A DNA stretch of 64,000 bases from Tetragonia tetragonoides (GCA_038025085.1 CM076148.1:36787691-36851690); one strand, 5' to 3'; positions 34,064 through 46,300 are shown, counted from the first letter of the stretch. Made by a program: numbers and translations. Notes: a model not told the origin generated them from the letters alone.

Positions 34064-34942
34064 AAGTGTTAATCTAGAGCCCATTGGTAGATGATTTCTT
34101 CGACGATAGAGAGTGTGCGTCGTCTTAGAATCATTCTTCTGATAAGCAAGTTCATTCATGCGTGTAACAACTTCAATGCTAGGCCTCAAACTAGGCAGGT
34201 CCTCAACACACTTTGCAGCTATATCAAAAGCTTGGTACAATTGTCTTTTCGAACATTGACCTTCTAGCGGTGGATCCACCATGTGAGCTAACTTGGTCTT
34301 GTCTTTGAAATGTGGCCGTGCCCATTTAACCAAAGTCCAGAACTCGGCACGTTTCTTATCATCAACTGCTCTTCTTCCTGTGATGATCTCTAGCAAAACA
34401 ACACCAAAGCTGTATATATCCGATTTGAAAGTCACCTTACGAGTTTTAATACACTCCCACGCAGTATAATCATATGTTCCCAACGAAGAAGCCGTCATTG
34501 CCATGAATGGTGAGAAGCTCAGCTAGCCCAACGTCAGAAATTTTAGGGTGATAACCCTCACCAAGCAAGATGTTTGAGGATTTTAAGTGACGATGTATAA
34601 TGGGTGGCTTCATCTTCGTATGCAAATACTCTAAGCCTTAGCAACGCCAGCAGCTATTTTCATCCTTGTACTCCAGTCGAGAACCTTCTTCAGATTAGAT
34701 GACTCGGGGCCATGCAGATGGCTTTGCAGGGATCCTAATGGCACGTACTCGAAAACCAACAGCTTCTGTTCACAGTACCCAATTAATGTTACAAGATTAT
34801 CATGATCTACTTGACCAAGTCTCGACACATCGACCACAAAACCCTTGATGGCCCTGAAACTAATAGTACATTCAAGTTCCTTGATTACAACTAGATGTGG
34901 CAAAACCGCAACCCAAAAAAAAAGACAAAAAAAAAGCTTCAT
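34064..34942 (-). pseudogene. Receptor-like cytoplasmic kinase (RLCK VII/PBL-type) pseudogene
   Basis: Three frames on the minus strand together cover kinase subdomains III to XI: VDHDNLVTLIGYCEQ, FEYVPLGSLQSHLHG, LDWSTRMKIAAG, then after a 1-base shift [20 protein letters not shown] and ISDVGLAEL, then after another shift KSDIYSFGVVLLEIITGRRA and CVEDLPSLRPSIEVV. The ATP-binding P-loop and invariant Lys region are missing. The catalytic HRD is HRH, DFG is DVG, and the APE motif is degraded. It cannot be an active kinase. A Helitron-like end (35084-35116) lies beyond its broken 5' side. Confidence 0.85.
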
Positions 34943-34944
34943 AG

Positions 34945-35116
34945 TACTATATTAGTATGTTTATAACTTTTAGCAACATAATGATGTTGAAACATAAATT
35001 GAACGAGGTAATGAGTTTATTTAAGTTCATTTCATTTTTTTTCAATTTGATATACACGGTCTTATATAATTTTCCAATTAAAACAGTGCATCGCACTGGA
35101 ACTAAAGTATTGCTAG
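34945..35116 (+). mobile_element. Helitron-like 3' end
   Basis: A perfect hairpin at 35084-35098 (CAGTGC, loop ATC, GCACTG) is followed 14 bases later by CTAG at 35113-35116. The next base is A rather than the usual T, and the spacing is slightly long, so the call is weaker than for the other copies. The left limit is set by the end of kinase homology. Confidence 0.35.
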
Positions 35117-35184
35117 ATAATAATGGCCTTCTAATCCCGAAACAACAGCAGTAAACTACATTTACGTTTTACAAAAAGAGCCTA

Positions 35185-35922
35185 CTACTTCCTGTCTGGT
35201 GACTCCCTCAGCTTGAAATCCTCCCAGTCAAAATCCCAGCTAGGAGGACATATAGGAGAATTTGGTGTTGGCGGAGTCTTCGGTGCTGGATATTCCCATA
35301 TATCATCTATCTCAAGCTCCTTAAGATCCATGGGAATCGTAAACTCTAATTCAGTTGCTGTGGACACTTGAGGGAGCCGAGGAGTGGAAACTGACACAGA
35401 TGAATCTGAATCTGTAAAATAAGCATGATTTTCAAATTAGCATCATAAAATCACTAGCAAGTATATGATCTAACCAAGTTAAAACCCGATGCAATTTCTG
35501 TCACCTCTTGTAAGGGCCACAGTTTCCAAGAAATAGTCCAGGCTCATATTCATAGATTGTCTATGAGTCTTACAGCACTCATCATGATTGTGTAGGAAAC
35601 CTTCCTCTAGCCAACTGTAGACTTTCTCCTCATTAACAGCAGAGAGATTCTCAACGCAATTCTTCTTGGATGACTTCTCATTTGCACTACGTGGCTTATT
35701 CGAGTTTGTTAGGTCACTAAGAGGCTTCCTGCCCGTCTTGAGTTGCACTTTAACTTGACCCTTGCCAACATTGAAATGCTTTGCAGGTGACTTGTTCTTG
35801 CCAAGCGGCTTGCTTGAGTTAGTCACATCACCAAGGGGTTTCCTGCCCATCTTTGACTGCATCTTCTCGGGAGCTCTAAAAGCATTTTCATTCATACGAA
35901 TGAGGGGTTCAAATGAGGCCAT
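35185..35922 (-). CDS. PANS: PATRONUS-like securin (inhibitor of separase)
   Basis: Two coding exons, 35505-35922 and 35185-35411 (GTGACA donor, TTTTACAG acceptor), give 214 residues. PATRONUS proteins are plant securins that guard centromeric cohesion in meiosis and mitosis until the APC/C destroys them. An N-terminal DEN-box-like NENAF (11-15) is seen. Two canonical destruction boxes RxxLxxxxN follow: RKPLGDVTN (27-35) and RKPLSDLTN (65-73). The family's conserved FLHNHDEC lies in the middle, and a Pro-rich acidic C-terminus ends WDFDWEDFKLRESPD, as in PATRONUS. The leader is spliced: a CCTGCAG acceptor at about 35959 and a first noncoding exon near 37310-37360. The duplicated D-box unit is a feature to compare with relatives. 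Identity rests on recalled family motifs. Confidence 0.8.
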
Positions 35923-37360
35923 TGATGGACAACAAATTCAATACACTTTTCTTTCAGAACTGCAGGGAGGTCAATCAAATTACAGTATCAGAGTACAGAC
36001 AAATGATCTTGATCCAACTTAACAGAATAACAAGGGGGAACTTTCAGCAACAAAAAAAAGGCAAAATTAAAACAAGATAACATCACAATTTCAGCTAGCA
36101 TCACAGGAAAGATATAAAAGCAAAGAGATTAACATTAAAAAAAACAACTCAGCTCCTTTTGTTGCTCACTTATGAATGGCCAAGCTACACAGAAATCAAC
36201 TAGATTATAATAAGGTTTCCATCATGTTTGCACAAACGAAAGCTGCCTAGTGCCTACTTTATTTGTATGAGGAGTTGTGCTTGACCAAACTTGGCTGATC
36301 AAACTAGATAATTGGCTAGGATTCTAGGAAGGGACAATGAGAACAAGACCAGAAGACAATCCTACTCAAAGCTTGAAGCACCGCATATAGTTTCAGTTAT
36401 CTTCTTCAAAGAGAGTCCCGGGAAAAAATATATATGAAGAAAACACCAGGTTGACGCAAGAGGTTTAATGCTTCCACTTCTTTACTTTTACAAAAGTGGT
36501 GTTGACTCGTCAAACGAAACCAAAATTTCCAATATCCTTCTATCTTTTCCAATTTCCATACAGCAGTGAGCTCAACAACAAAAGGATATGGCGCCGATAA
36601 AGATCAGACTAACTATCATCTTACCCCCAATTGCTATTTGCTCATGCCAATATGTTGCTTTACTATTCTATCATTCATAACAAATTCCCTCCTCATATAT
36701 ATCTATTGCTCTTCATACAAGAGTTCAAAAATCGGAATCGGAATCCAATCTGTTATTTTTTTTTAAAGATAATCGAATCGAACTATACATTCACGGGGTA
36801 AAGCACATAATCAAATTTAAAGAAGTAAAGATCATGCTTCACAAATTGCAAAAGAAAACTCGCAAAATTTCCCTTCAAGTCCCACAAAACATAAATGGGT
36901 TTTCTCAACATAGGAAGGGACCCAAAAATCCAACAAATTAGTCCCTCTGCAATATGTCATTCAGTTTCCAATCAGAGAGAATACTCAAAAATCCTTCCAA
37001 TTTTAGTCACATTTCGCCAATTAGGGTTTTGTCCGACAAATCCTAGATGCATCAAAACGATTAAATTGATGTCAAATTTGGGTTCATCAAACAACAGACA
37101 AAGATCTCTAATGCTATATTATCCTTAAATCATTGACAGTGGATTCAATTAAATCACAAAAGATCAAAAATACAGAAAAGAGACGCAATAGATGATCAAG
37201 ATATGAGCGTAAGAGAGAGAATTCAAATTGACAGGTAAAGCATAAAATGAAAGAGAAAGATTAAAGCATAAGAGAGAGAGAGAAAGAGAGAATTCTGCCT
37301 GGTGCTTGGAGAAATTTGCAATGGAAGAAATGATGACTGAAGAAACTGTCGAGTCTTTCT
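35923..37360 (-). other. 5' leader and leader intron of the PATRONUS-like gene
   Basis: 35923-35958 is the last piece of leader after a CCTGCAG acceptor. The first leader exon is inferred near 37310-37360 from the promoter position and a CT-rich start; a GA-rich tract (about 37272-37292) marks the leader side. Everything between looks like one intron. Small open frames in it (36566-36766, 36895-37128) have no recognised content. Confidence 0.45.
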
Positions 37361-37382
37361 TTCTCTGAACAATAAAAACGGC

Positions 37383-37401
37383 ATTATATACACAACGGTC
37401 A
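37383..37401 (-). promoter_or_regulatory. TATA box and MSA-type mitotic element
   Basis: On the minus strand TATATAAT (37383-37390) is immediately preceded by TGACCGTTGTG (37391-37401), the reverse of CACAACGGTCA. This matches the MSA consensus YCYAACGGYYA at 10 of 11 places. Three-repeat MYB factors bind MSA elements to drive G2/M genes, which suits a securin. Confidence 0.6.
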
Positions 37402-38202
37402 CATTTTTGTAGATGGGTCGTGGGCTAGCGGCCCATATAGAGAGTAGTCAAATGGGCATTGTGTAAAGTCGGATCAAAGTCATCTAGAGATATCCAAACC
37501 CGGGGCGACACTAACCCAATTTAAACCCGAATCGACTCGTTTAGGAAGAGTATCTTTAGAATTTAAGTGAATAGTACAATAGATATGGTATGGATATGGA
37601 TATAGATATGGATATTCGCCAAATACAATATTTTGTATGGATTTAGTTCACGATGGATCAAAGATCAAATCTTTTTAAAAAATATCTCCTATGTCCCTAA
37701 AAGAGTTGGACTATATTCTTGATTCACCCTTTGCCCCACAGTAGACTAAATCCACACAAAACGAGCTGATTTGACAAGATGATTGTGTGAATTTAAAGAG
37801 ACCCGACCCGTTATCCTGGCCCAAGCCAGCGGCCTTGGCCATGGACCTAAAAATCACGTCAGGTTCGACCAAAGTTCGTCTATGATCAACTCTTATCTAC
37901 ATTTATCTATTTTCATTTAGTTGGAGTCCGGTAGATAAATATTTATCTGGTGCATGTGGAGTTGTCATTTATATTTATGATGGTGGTGAGGAGAATTTTA
38001 GAGTATTGTTAATTACAATATCAGTGGACCCCATAATTTTTAGAATTAATATAATTTTGTAGATTAAACATCTAAAATCTTAAAATTTTCACAAAGATAA
38101 CTTCTTCTTTTTTTTTTGACAATGCACAAAGATAATTTTTAGTCTTGAATATGGGACAATAATTTATGGGAATGTCCAAATACCCACACAAAAATCAATA
38201 AA

Positions 38203-38206
<4 letters not shown>
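37402..38206. other. Intergenic stretch, no gene seen
   Basis: It contains a short GATATG-type run (37580-37616). No exon or RNA gene is supported. Confidence 0.4.
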
Positions 38207-38274
<68 letters not shown>

Positions 38275-38325
38275 CCATAAAGATTATGATGAAAAAAAAA
38301 AAGAAAAAAGAAAAAAATGTAATAA

Positions 38326-38415
<90 letters not shown>

Positions 38416-38490
38416 GATAAAAATGCTCGTCACATCCTTATTGGTTATTACATTTTTTTTTTTTTTTTCATCATAGCCTTCATGGTGATA
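38207..38490. repeat. Inverted repeat with (AT)n core and flanking (AT)n array
   Basis: A pure AT array (about 38207-38272) is followed by an arm at 38273-38329 (ATTATGATGA, A-rich, AATGTAATAACCAAT), a second AT array (38329-38412), and the reverse-complement arm at 38440-38488 (ATTGGTTATTACATT, T-rich, TCATCATAG). The arms can pair over about 50 bases with few mismatches, so the block can form a long hairpin. Confidence 0.7.
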
Positions 38491-38494
38491 TTTA

Positions 38495-39927
38495 AGTTAA
38501 TGTATGCATTGAATGTCTTATTAAAAGTATTTATTTAATACTTGACTTTTTTTAAATAAAATACTATTTTCGGTTAGCAATTTTATTATGATTTATATTT
38601 ATAAGTATTAGACCACTCAATGTCACCACTTTCATTGAGTTTTAAAATTGTGAGTTTTATAATTGTGTGCAAAATTAAGGGTTGACGTGGCAAAATAGTT
38701 TCGTCTAATTTTAGGGGATAAGCTCGTGTAATGTGATGAGGTTCACATATAGATGTATTAAGAAAGATATTGTGCGTCTTACGTAGTAGGTGATATTTGA
38801 CTAATATTTGCGGCAATAAGCGTAGGTCATATGACAATGAATATGTGACTAATTTTTTATTTGCCTAATTTACCGGGATATATAGATGTAATGTGATAAG
38901 GGTCACACAAAAATTCATCATTTTCAAGTTATAATATATAATTGTGGTATTACATGGTAGGTGATAATTGACTAATATTTGCGGGGATAATCGCAGTTTA
39001 TGTAACAATTAACATGTGACTGATATTTGTGGAATAAGTGTAGGTATATATAATTTTGGGTAAGATCGTAGATAACATGATAACAAGTGTCACAATTTGA
39101 TTGGTCATTTATTAATTTTTTTTGTTCTTATTTTGGCGAGTAATTGTTAGTATCCTGTAGTAAGTGATATTGCTTTTTTTATTCTTTTACTTTCTTAATT
39201 ATAATTACATTTATACAATCTAAAATGACATTAATGTCCAAATTTAATATTTTGAATATGATAAAAATTTTTACTTGGTATAGATCAGATGATGAATATT
39301 TGGGGGAACATGTGCACATAATATAGTAAGGTTTATATAGTTGTGGTATAAGCGCAGTCAACGTATAAGTGCCACATTTTAATAAATTACATACACTTTT
39401 CTCTTTTTTTAGATGGTGAGTTGTCGCTATTTTTTTCCAATTTAAAGAAGGTTAGTCTATTAACTTTTAATTTCCAATTAGTGAAATACATTTTAAGGGA
39501 CAATTTGATCAAAACCACGGTTGTTTAATAACAAATTTTATATTAGCTGGTATACGATTAGGCTACGTGAAAATTGACTATTATTTGTGACGATAATCGT
39601 TGTTAATATATCAAGCTTTAAATATTTAATTACGTTTGATATTTGAGGGTGTAAACACAAGTTAGACACAAAGTTATAAGGACAAGATTAAATAAATTGA
39701 CATGCCATGGGTCACATTTGGAGTGATATTTTATTAAGGTATACATATGATGTACAATTGCAAGTTAAGTGACAAGTGACTGATATTATTTTATTTTTTA
39801 AATAGGAGACTTATGAATGGTATGACGTGTAAAATTTCGACCAATCACTAAAAACCCAAAAATTAATTTGAACATAAAAATATAGTGATAATTTGGTCGC
39901 CCGTGCGTAGCACGAGTAAAGTCCTAG
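38495..39927 (+). mobile_element. Helitron-like element, copy A
   Basis: It ends with a hairpin (39902-39914: CGTGC, loop GTA, GCACG), nine bases, CTAG (39924-39927) and T. Its interior is closely related to copy B: 39285-39520 aligns with 41100-41330 (TGATGAATATTTG, TAAGCGCAG, TTAGTGAAATACA blocks). Short motifs such as TTTGCGG and GTGACTAATATTT recur inside it. It has no coding capacity and its 5' end is only approximate. Confidence 0.55.
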
Positions 39928-40147
39928 TATATATATATTTTTGGGTATAAGCGCTGGTGAGCTGACAAATGTCACTCTCCGGTTGGCTTATTCCCAAGAC
40001 ATTTAATTAAAACTTTTTTTCCTTTTCTTTTACAAGATGAGTTATAGTTTGGATAATTATTAAACATAAATGAGCCAAATTAATACGGGGTGTTAGTGAC
40101 TTTTATTAAATCAATATCATTATTTGAGTAGTTAATTATATAAATAA

Positions 40148-40494
40148 CTAGATTTCGTGCCCGTGCGATACACGGGTTCTTGTTTATCATACTCTGTTAT
40201 TAGAATTAGAATTAAATTAATTAATAATAATTAATTTAATCATATCAATATATAAAGTTGAATAATAGGAGTAGCAAGGAACAATAATAATCTTTTTATC
40301 AGGAAAAAAACACATTTAACAAAAAATTTACATTTGTAGTGAATATATATAATATATTTTTTAGGATAATAAATTTAATACAGTACTTATGTTACTTTTT
40401 TATATTAAAATAAAAAAAAGTTTTTTTTATTTCTTTTTAGTCACTCATACATTTATGACTATTTATTACCTATTTAATGTCACCTTGGTGAGAA

Positions 40495-40498
<4 letters not shown>
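40148..40498 (-). mobile_element. Nested Helitron of the 18-kb family, inverted
   Basis: On the minus strand the element ends with hairpin CCCGTG, loop TATCG, CACGGG (40160-40176), then CTAG (40148-40151) and T. Its body matches the two copies at 18.3-18.9 kb (shared GAGTTCTCACCAAG start, GACATTAAATAG and AATAATAATCTTTTT blocks). It lies inside copy B of the other Helitron-like family, so it inserted later. Confidence 0.6.

Positions 40499-40580
<82 letters not shown>
40499..40580. repeat. (TA)n microsatellite
   Basis: About 80 bp of pure TA directly at the 5' edge of the nested Helitron. The same position relative to the element is TA-rich in the 17.6-kb copy. Confidence 0.95.
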
Positions 40581-40586
<6 letters not shown>

Positions 40587-41703
40587 GAATAATACCAAAA
40601 ACTCATATGAGTATAAATAATAAAAATTAATAATAACCAAAATCTCATTTGAGGCGGCAGAGTTGTTGTTAAAAAAAATAATAAAAGTATTAATTAGTAC
40701 CACTAGAATAAAAATTATTAAAATTTCATTTTTACAAAATAATATTTTAATTTTTATTTTAGAATGAAATAGATTTTTTAAACATTTTAATTTTTGCATT
40801 GAGTTTTGCATAAGATCGCAGGTAACGTTCACTGTCAACTAATGGTTGGTTATTTTTTAGTTTCTTTTTTTTTTTTTTGTGTTTGTTATGTAGAGTAATG
40901 AGTTTTTATTAATAAATATCATATAATAATCGCTATGGGTCGTTGATCTTACTTAATGCAATCTAAAATAAAAATCATATAGACATTTTAACGTTTTCAA
41001 CTGTTAACTAATTAGCTAATGTAAGGATGGAAGATTTGACTATTAGTTATTTATAATAAATTCTATTTCTATTCGAAAAACAAAATATAATTAGGTATAG
41101 ATGATGAATATTTGTGTGAATAGATGCACGCAATATAATAAGGGCTACATAGTTATGGGTATAAGCGCAGGTAACTATAAGTATCACATCTTGATAAACG
41201 TTTTTTTTTTTGAGAAGGTGACTGGTTAGTCCTCCCAATTTTTAATATCCGTTCGAATGAAAGTTAGACTTTCAACTTTTAAATTCTAATTAGCGAAATA
41301 CACATTAATGGACAATTAGAACGGATCAAACTGGTTAAGGGTATAATCACCCGTTTAACATGTGACTAAAATTTTCAAGGATATGATGAATCAAATAAAG
41401 TGACAAGTAGGGTCACATTTATAGTACAATTTGTTAGGTTATATATATGTGAGATACAACGTAAGAATGACAGGTTAGGTGATTAGTAATTAATAGATAT
41501 TATTATTTTATTATTTTGGGAGATATAGATATTTTTGGAAATAACCTAACTAATTATGACATGTATAACATTTTGATCTGTCACCATTTTCATTCCGATA
41601 AATATTTGGAGTATTATTTAAAAATTAAAAAAATAATTATTTAAGCATATTAAAAGTATAGTAATAAAATGATAACCTGTGCGTAGCACGGGTAACCTCC
41701 TAG

Positions 41704-42858
41704 TAAATATTGATTTGTAAGTTATCAATCATCGAAAAATAAAATAAAAATTAATTCAATTGTTTGTAAAGATAGTAATGGGTCGTTTGGGCCAGCACAT
41801 AGTTTGTAACGACGACCTTGGGGCACAACACGCAACATGAGCATTATGTTGCTTTATGTTTCGCTGCTCCAGCAACCCCGGTCTATACATGACTGATGTA
41901 TCAACAGGCAAACCGACATACTGTCCATGAGCCGTGTTTTTCTCCTTTTCATCAACAGTTCATGTTTTTTCTCCTTTTTTTCTTAACATTTCTGTGCATT
42001 ATTTTACAGTCTTACGCGTTTCATGACTATCATATAAATGCTAGCAACCTACCCCCTACTATTTTCCCCATTTCTAACAATTTTTTGAGTGGCCAAAGGT
42101 ACTAACTGGTTCAAACACTCACCCAACACAAGATATACTAGCAAAGCACAGAATATCCAATCAAGTAACTTCAAGCACATACAAAAGAAAGTGAAAAAAC
42201 ACATAACTGAATGGTAACAAGTAATTAGAAATTTAATTCAAAGATAAAATGAACTGAATAGAGAAACTTCAAGTTTTCATGAACTTATAAGGCAGAAGAC
42301 GATAAATCACTAAAATTGGACACTAGTGCTAAATAAAGAGAGTGTTCAAAATGTGTGCCCAAGTAAAGGATGAAGTTTTTGATATCATATTCAGCCAAGG
42401 TGGACATACTCAAAAAGTTGCTTCCTTGCAAAGATCTGCTTCTGACTACGTCGTCAGCCTTACAAAAAGATCATATGCGAAATTCAGAAGACTGTCATGG
42501 TTAACTGTATACTAAAACTTATAGTATTAATCGCCTCAAACACAATTGTAGCAACTATACTTATGAACACTGCACACTTGCAGTAGCCAACTGCTCTTTA
42601 CAATCTGTTTAGCCAATTAAAGGGAAAAAAGAAAAATATGGGAAATTACCCAAAAAATTAAGAAGATAGCCCCAAAAAATATATTTTAGTCAAGATTTTC
42701 CCTAAACTTGGTTTTGGGGAGAATTTGCACAAAAAATTAATTTTTAATGACCATATTGAATCACGTGATTTTAATAGAATCAAACTCTCCATTGATGTTC
42801 ACTTAAAATGCCGTTTTGGTAATTCGAGGAAAATTTTTCCTACTAACCAAACAATTTC
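41704..42858. other. Intergenic stretch upstream of PHYLLO, no gene seen
   Basis: No exon is supported. The plus-strand frames at 41896-42105 and 42725-42907 have no recognised content. Confidence 0.4.
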
Positions 42859-43049
42859 ACATTTAGTGATATCTGATTATGTCGAGATATATTTTTACAT
42901 TTGGTGATGCCTGATTATGATGAGATATATTTTCGCATTGGGTGATATTTGATGATGTCTTCGAGATACATTTTCACATTTGGTGATACATGATTATGTC
43001 GAGATACCTTTTCACATTTGGTGATAGCCGATTATGTAGAGCAATTTCA
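42859..43049. repeat. 39-bp minisatellite in the PHYLLO promoter
   Basis: Five head-to-tail units of 38-41 bp built on TTTGGTGATAYCTGATTATG and TCGAGATATATTTTCACA. It ends about 300 bp before the PHYLLO start codon. Confidence 0.8.
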
Positions 43050-43266
43050 CAAAGCCCCATATTATTATAAACTAAAGCAAGGTAAAAAAAACAAGAAAAC
43101 AGAGCTACGAATATAGAAAACAAACTAAAAACGAAAGCTACAGCTAACTCCCCAGTACGGCAGTACCCGGGGCAAACGATTCCACACAGATCTTCAAGAA
43201 CGGAGCTCAATTAGCAATTAGCATTCCAGCGGTGTATAAGTGCATAACCTTATCCACAAAACAGTC

Positions 43267-43301
<35 letters not shown>

Positions 43302-43308
43302 TCTCAAT
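43267..43308 (+). promoter_or_regulatory. (CT)n tract in PHYLLO promoter or leader
   Basis: CT repeats broken by single TTs lie 44-85 bp before the ATG, typical of pyrimidine-rich core promoters or leaders of plant genes. No clear TATA box is seen. Confidence 0.5.
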
Positions 43309-43351
43309 TCACTCTTTTTCTGGGAGGGAAAGCAAGCAAATTAGCAAAGCA

Positions 43352-46300
43352 ATGAAATGTCATACAATTCACCCAAATTCTCTCTTTTCACAATCTCCCA
43401 TTTCGAAATTTCCAGTCACCCACTGTTTTTTGCACAATACTAAACCCTTACCTTCTCCAAAACCAGCTTTTCTCCACAATTCACACCTCTTTCGGTCTTT
43501 TCCTTTGTCTACACCTCCTAATTTCAAGGTATGTTGCTAATGCAATACATATGCATACATTTGTGGTACGGGAAAATTGAACATGGAACCTAATGTACCT
43601 GTAAGCATTAAAAATTACTAAGTTAAGACATTGTTGGCAGAAAAGTATATAATTTTGAGCAATGCCCTTTAATTATTTTTGTTTAATTTAGTAATGGGCT
43701 TAGTGGAAATTAGTCTCTCTTGCAGTTCAAGACCTTGTTGGCTGAAATCTAGATGCTTTTTAGCAATGCCCTTTATTTATTTGTTTAGTTCAGAAATGGG
43801 TTTAGCAGAACCTAGTCACTCTTGGCTTAAATACTAGGCCAAGACATTTCAGGCTGAAAAGTAGATACTTTTGAGCAATGCCCTTTAATATTTTGGATTA
43901 ATTTAGTAATGGGTTTAGCAGAAACTAGTCTCTTTTGTAGGGGTAAGGCTGTGTACAATTGGCTTCTGGCACTACCTCTCTGTAGGTGGCAGCCTTGTCA
44001 GAGGTTGGTTTGATGGTCTGTTTGCTTTGGTTAGGAGTTGTTAGAAGAGTAATTTGTTTGTTGGTCCCTTGCAGATGATGGCGAATCAGGCATTGAGTAT
44101 GGTTGATTCTGGTCAGGTATCCGAAGATGAATGTGGTGATTTGGTTGTAGAGGCCTGTCTTACTCGGACTCTTCCGCCTGCATTGACATTGGAGCATGGG
44201 CTTGACTCATTGAAAGAGGCTGTTCAAGAATTGAAGCTTAACCCTCCTAGTTGCACTAGTGGAATGATTAGATTTGAGGTATTCATGGGCTAAGTACTTC
44301 TTGAAAACTAATGATCATGCCATGAAATATTACATGTTGGTTTTGTGTTGCCATTTGGTTGCGTGGAGTTAAATTTATGCAAATATTAACTGATTTGTAT
44401 TTTTGGGATTCTTAATGTACTTTGAGGGGGATAGAATGGCTTCAATTTGGTAGAATTTGCAGCTTGCAATCAATTTTTTTTGTGTTTTGTTACTCCTGTA
44501 ATTGGTTAGGGGGGGTGGGGGTTGAGGGAAGAGAAGGATCAGTTCCAAGAAGAAAGACTCAAATGACAATAGAGTTGTGGATATTATTGTATAATGATTG
44601 CTAATTTGGACAGTCCTGCTTTATAACATGATGTGATTGGTCTAGGGGCACATTGAAATGTTCTACTAGGAGTAGGACAAACTTTTCCTAGTTATGCTTT
44701 CTTACTGAACTGAGAAATTCATTACCTGAGTTGTAGGTTGCTGTGCCACCTAGTGCAAATGCGTTGGACTGGTTCTGTTGTCAGCCTGAATCAGCAGGAG
44801 TATATCCTCAGTTTTACATATCCAAGGAATTAAAGAACCCATCATGTGAGTCAGCTTTTGTGAGCAGGAATCGTGGGGTTTTTGGAGTTGGAGCTGCTGT
44901 TGACTTCAGTCAATCTTCGTGCAGTTCTGACGAGTGGAACTTATTTAGAAGGTAATTTCTGTATTCTATTCATTTTTGTGTTGTGACTTGAGATTGTATT
45001 AACTTTGTTCTTCTTGGTTTAATTTGTTAACTACAATTGAGGACCAATATTCAAGTGTGTGTTGTTTCCTAGTTGATCAAATGGAGATGCTACAACATGT
45101 CATTTTTTCAAATTTTAGAGGTCTTGCTTCTAGTATGTCATTATAGTTATTACAATAGTAGAAATTAAGTCATTATAGTCAAATTACAAAGTGCAAACAA
45201 GCCTTGAGAAGGATAGTACTAGAAATTGAGAAGTCAAATATTGACAGGCAGTGTACAAACGTTTTTGGATGTTGGTATGAAATGTTGCATTTGTATGAGA
45301 GGACTGCTAACATTAGTATACGTCTCCAACTGGTGACTAAAGAAATTGGTGTGGGTGCTGGAGTAAGCAGTTGCTTGACGTCCATTTCACTAAGAAGCGT
45401 ATCTAGTCACTAGTGTAGTGTGGATATGAGGTGAAAATATCCAAATGACAATGTGGGTGATGAGCTCTCATGAGCCTGAAACTCCTATTTGATTCATGAT
45501 TGTAGTCTCTTACCTTTTTAGTGCAGCTAATAACTTCAAAGATACAGCAGGATGTTTGTGTGATAGATATTTGGCAACAGTTTCCTTGGGGTTTTATGAG
45601 GTATGGTTATTTTCTCGAAGTTGGAGATTGGTGTCGGGTGTCCTGCACTGGATGTTTGATTATAGATGACCTTAGTGAAAAAGCATTGTAGTCATGCAAC
45701 TAAACCATTCACCAGAAAAGGTATCTGACATTTCCTGTTTATGAATTTTCTTAGAGGACCCGTTGATATGCTTGATTTGCCAAGGGAGGTGTTTAGGTAA
45801 AAAGGTCTGTCACTTTGGGGATAGAGGAAATTTCAAGCTAAGGGAGGTGTTTAGGTAAAATGGTCGGTCACGTTTCATGTCACATGTTTTATTTGGACAT
45901 GCTGGAGATAGTTATACTTGGATGTTAGGGGGGTTTTCTATTTTTCCAGTTTCTGGAGAGTGGACAGTCAGACACTTTGCCTTCTGCATTTCAGTTGGAG
46001 TGGAATTTCGTAGTTTTATGTAAAAGTATTCACTGCAGCAATTTAGTGGCTCTGCAGCTTCTTGGAAGAACAGGGGAGGTCTTAGTGGTGCATTTGGGTT
46101 CTCAAAGTAAATATGTTTAGATATTGAAGAATTTTCAAGGTTGTAACACTCTCTGTTTTCAAGGTGATCAATTTACTTTCATGGAACTGTTATGTTTGGG
46201 AAAGCCTTGAAATTTCTAATAAAGGTTTTCAGAGGACGAAGAAGTGCAATAGTCTTCAGTGTCTGTCCTCATGCGTCATCTCGATTATTGCTCTGTGCTG

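Larger units (their letters stand above)
39928..41703 (+). mobile_element. Helitron-like element, copy B, directly after copy A
   Basis: It starts right at the end of copy A and ends with a hairpin around GTGC-GTA-GCAC (41679-41689), then CTAG (41700-41703) and T. It is split by a Helitron of another family (40148-40498, opposite strand) and a (TA)n tract. No transposition protein is encoded. Confidence 0.55.

Noticed and set aside
36895..37128. 77-codon plus-strand frame inside the PATRONUS-like leader intron
   Set aside because: No domain, no splice or promoter support, and antisense to the gene.
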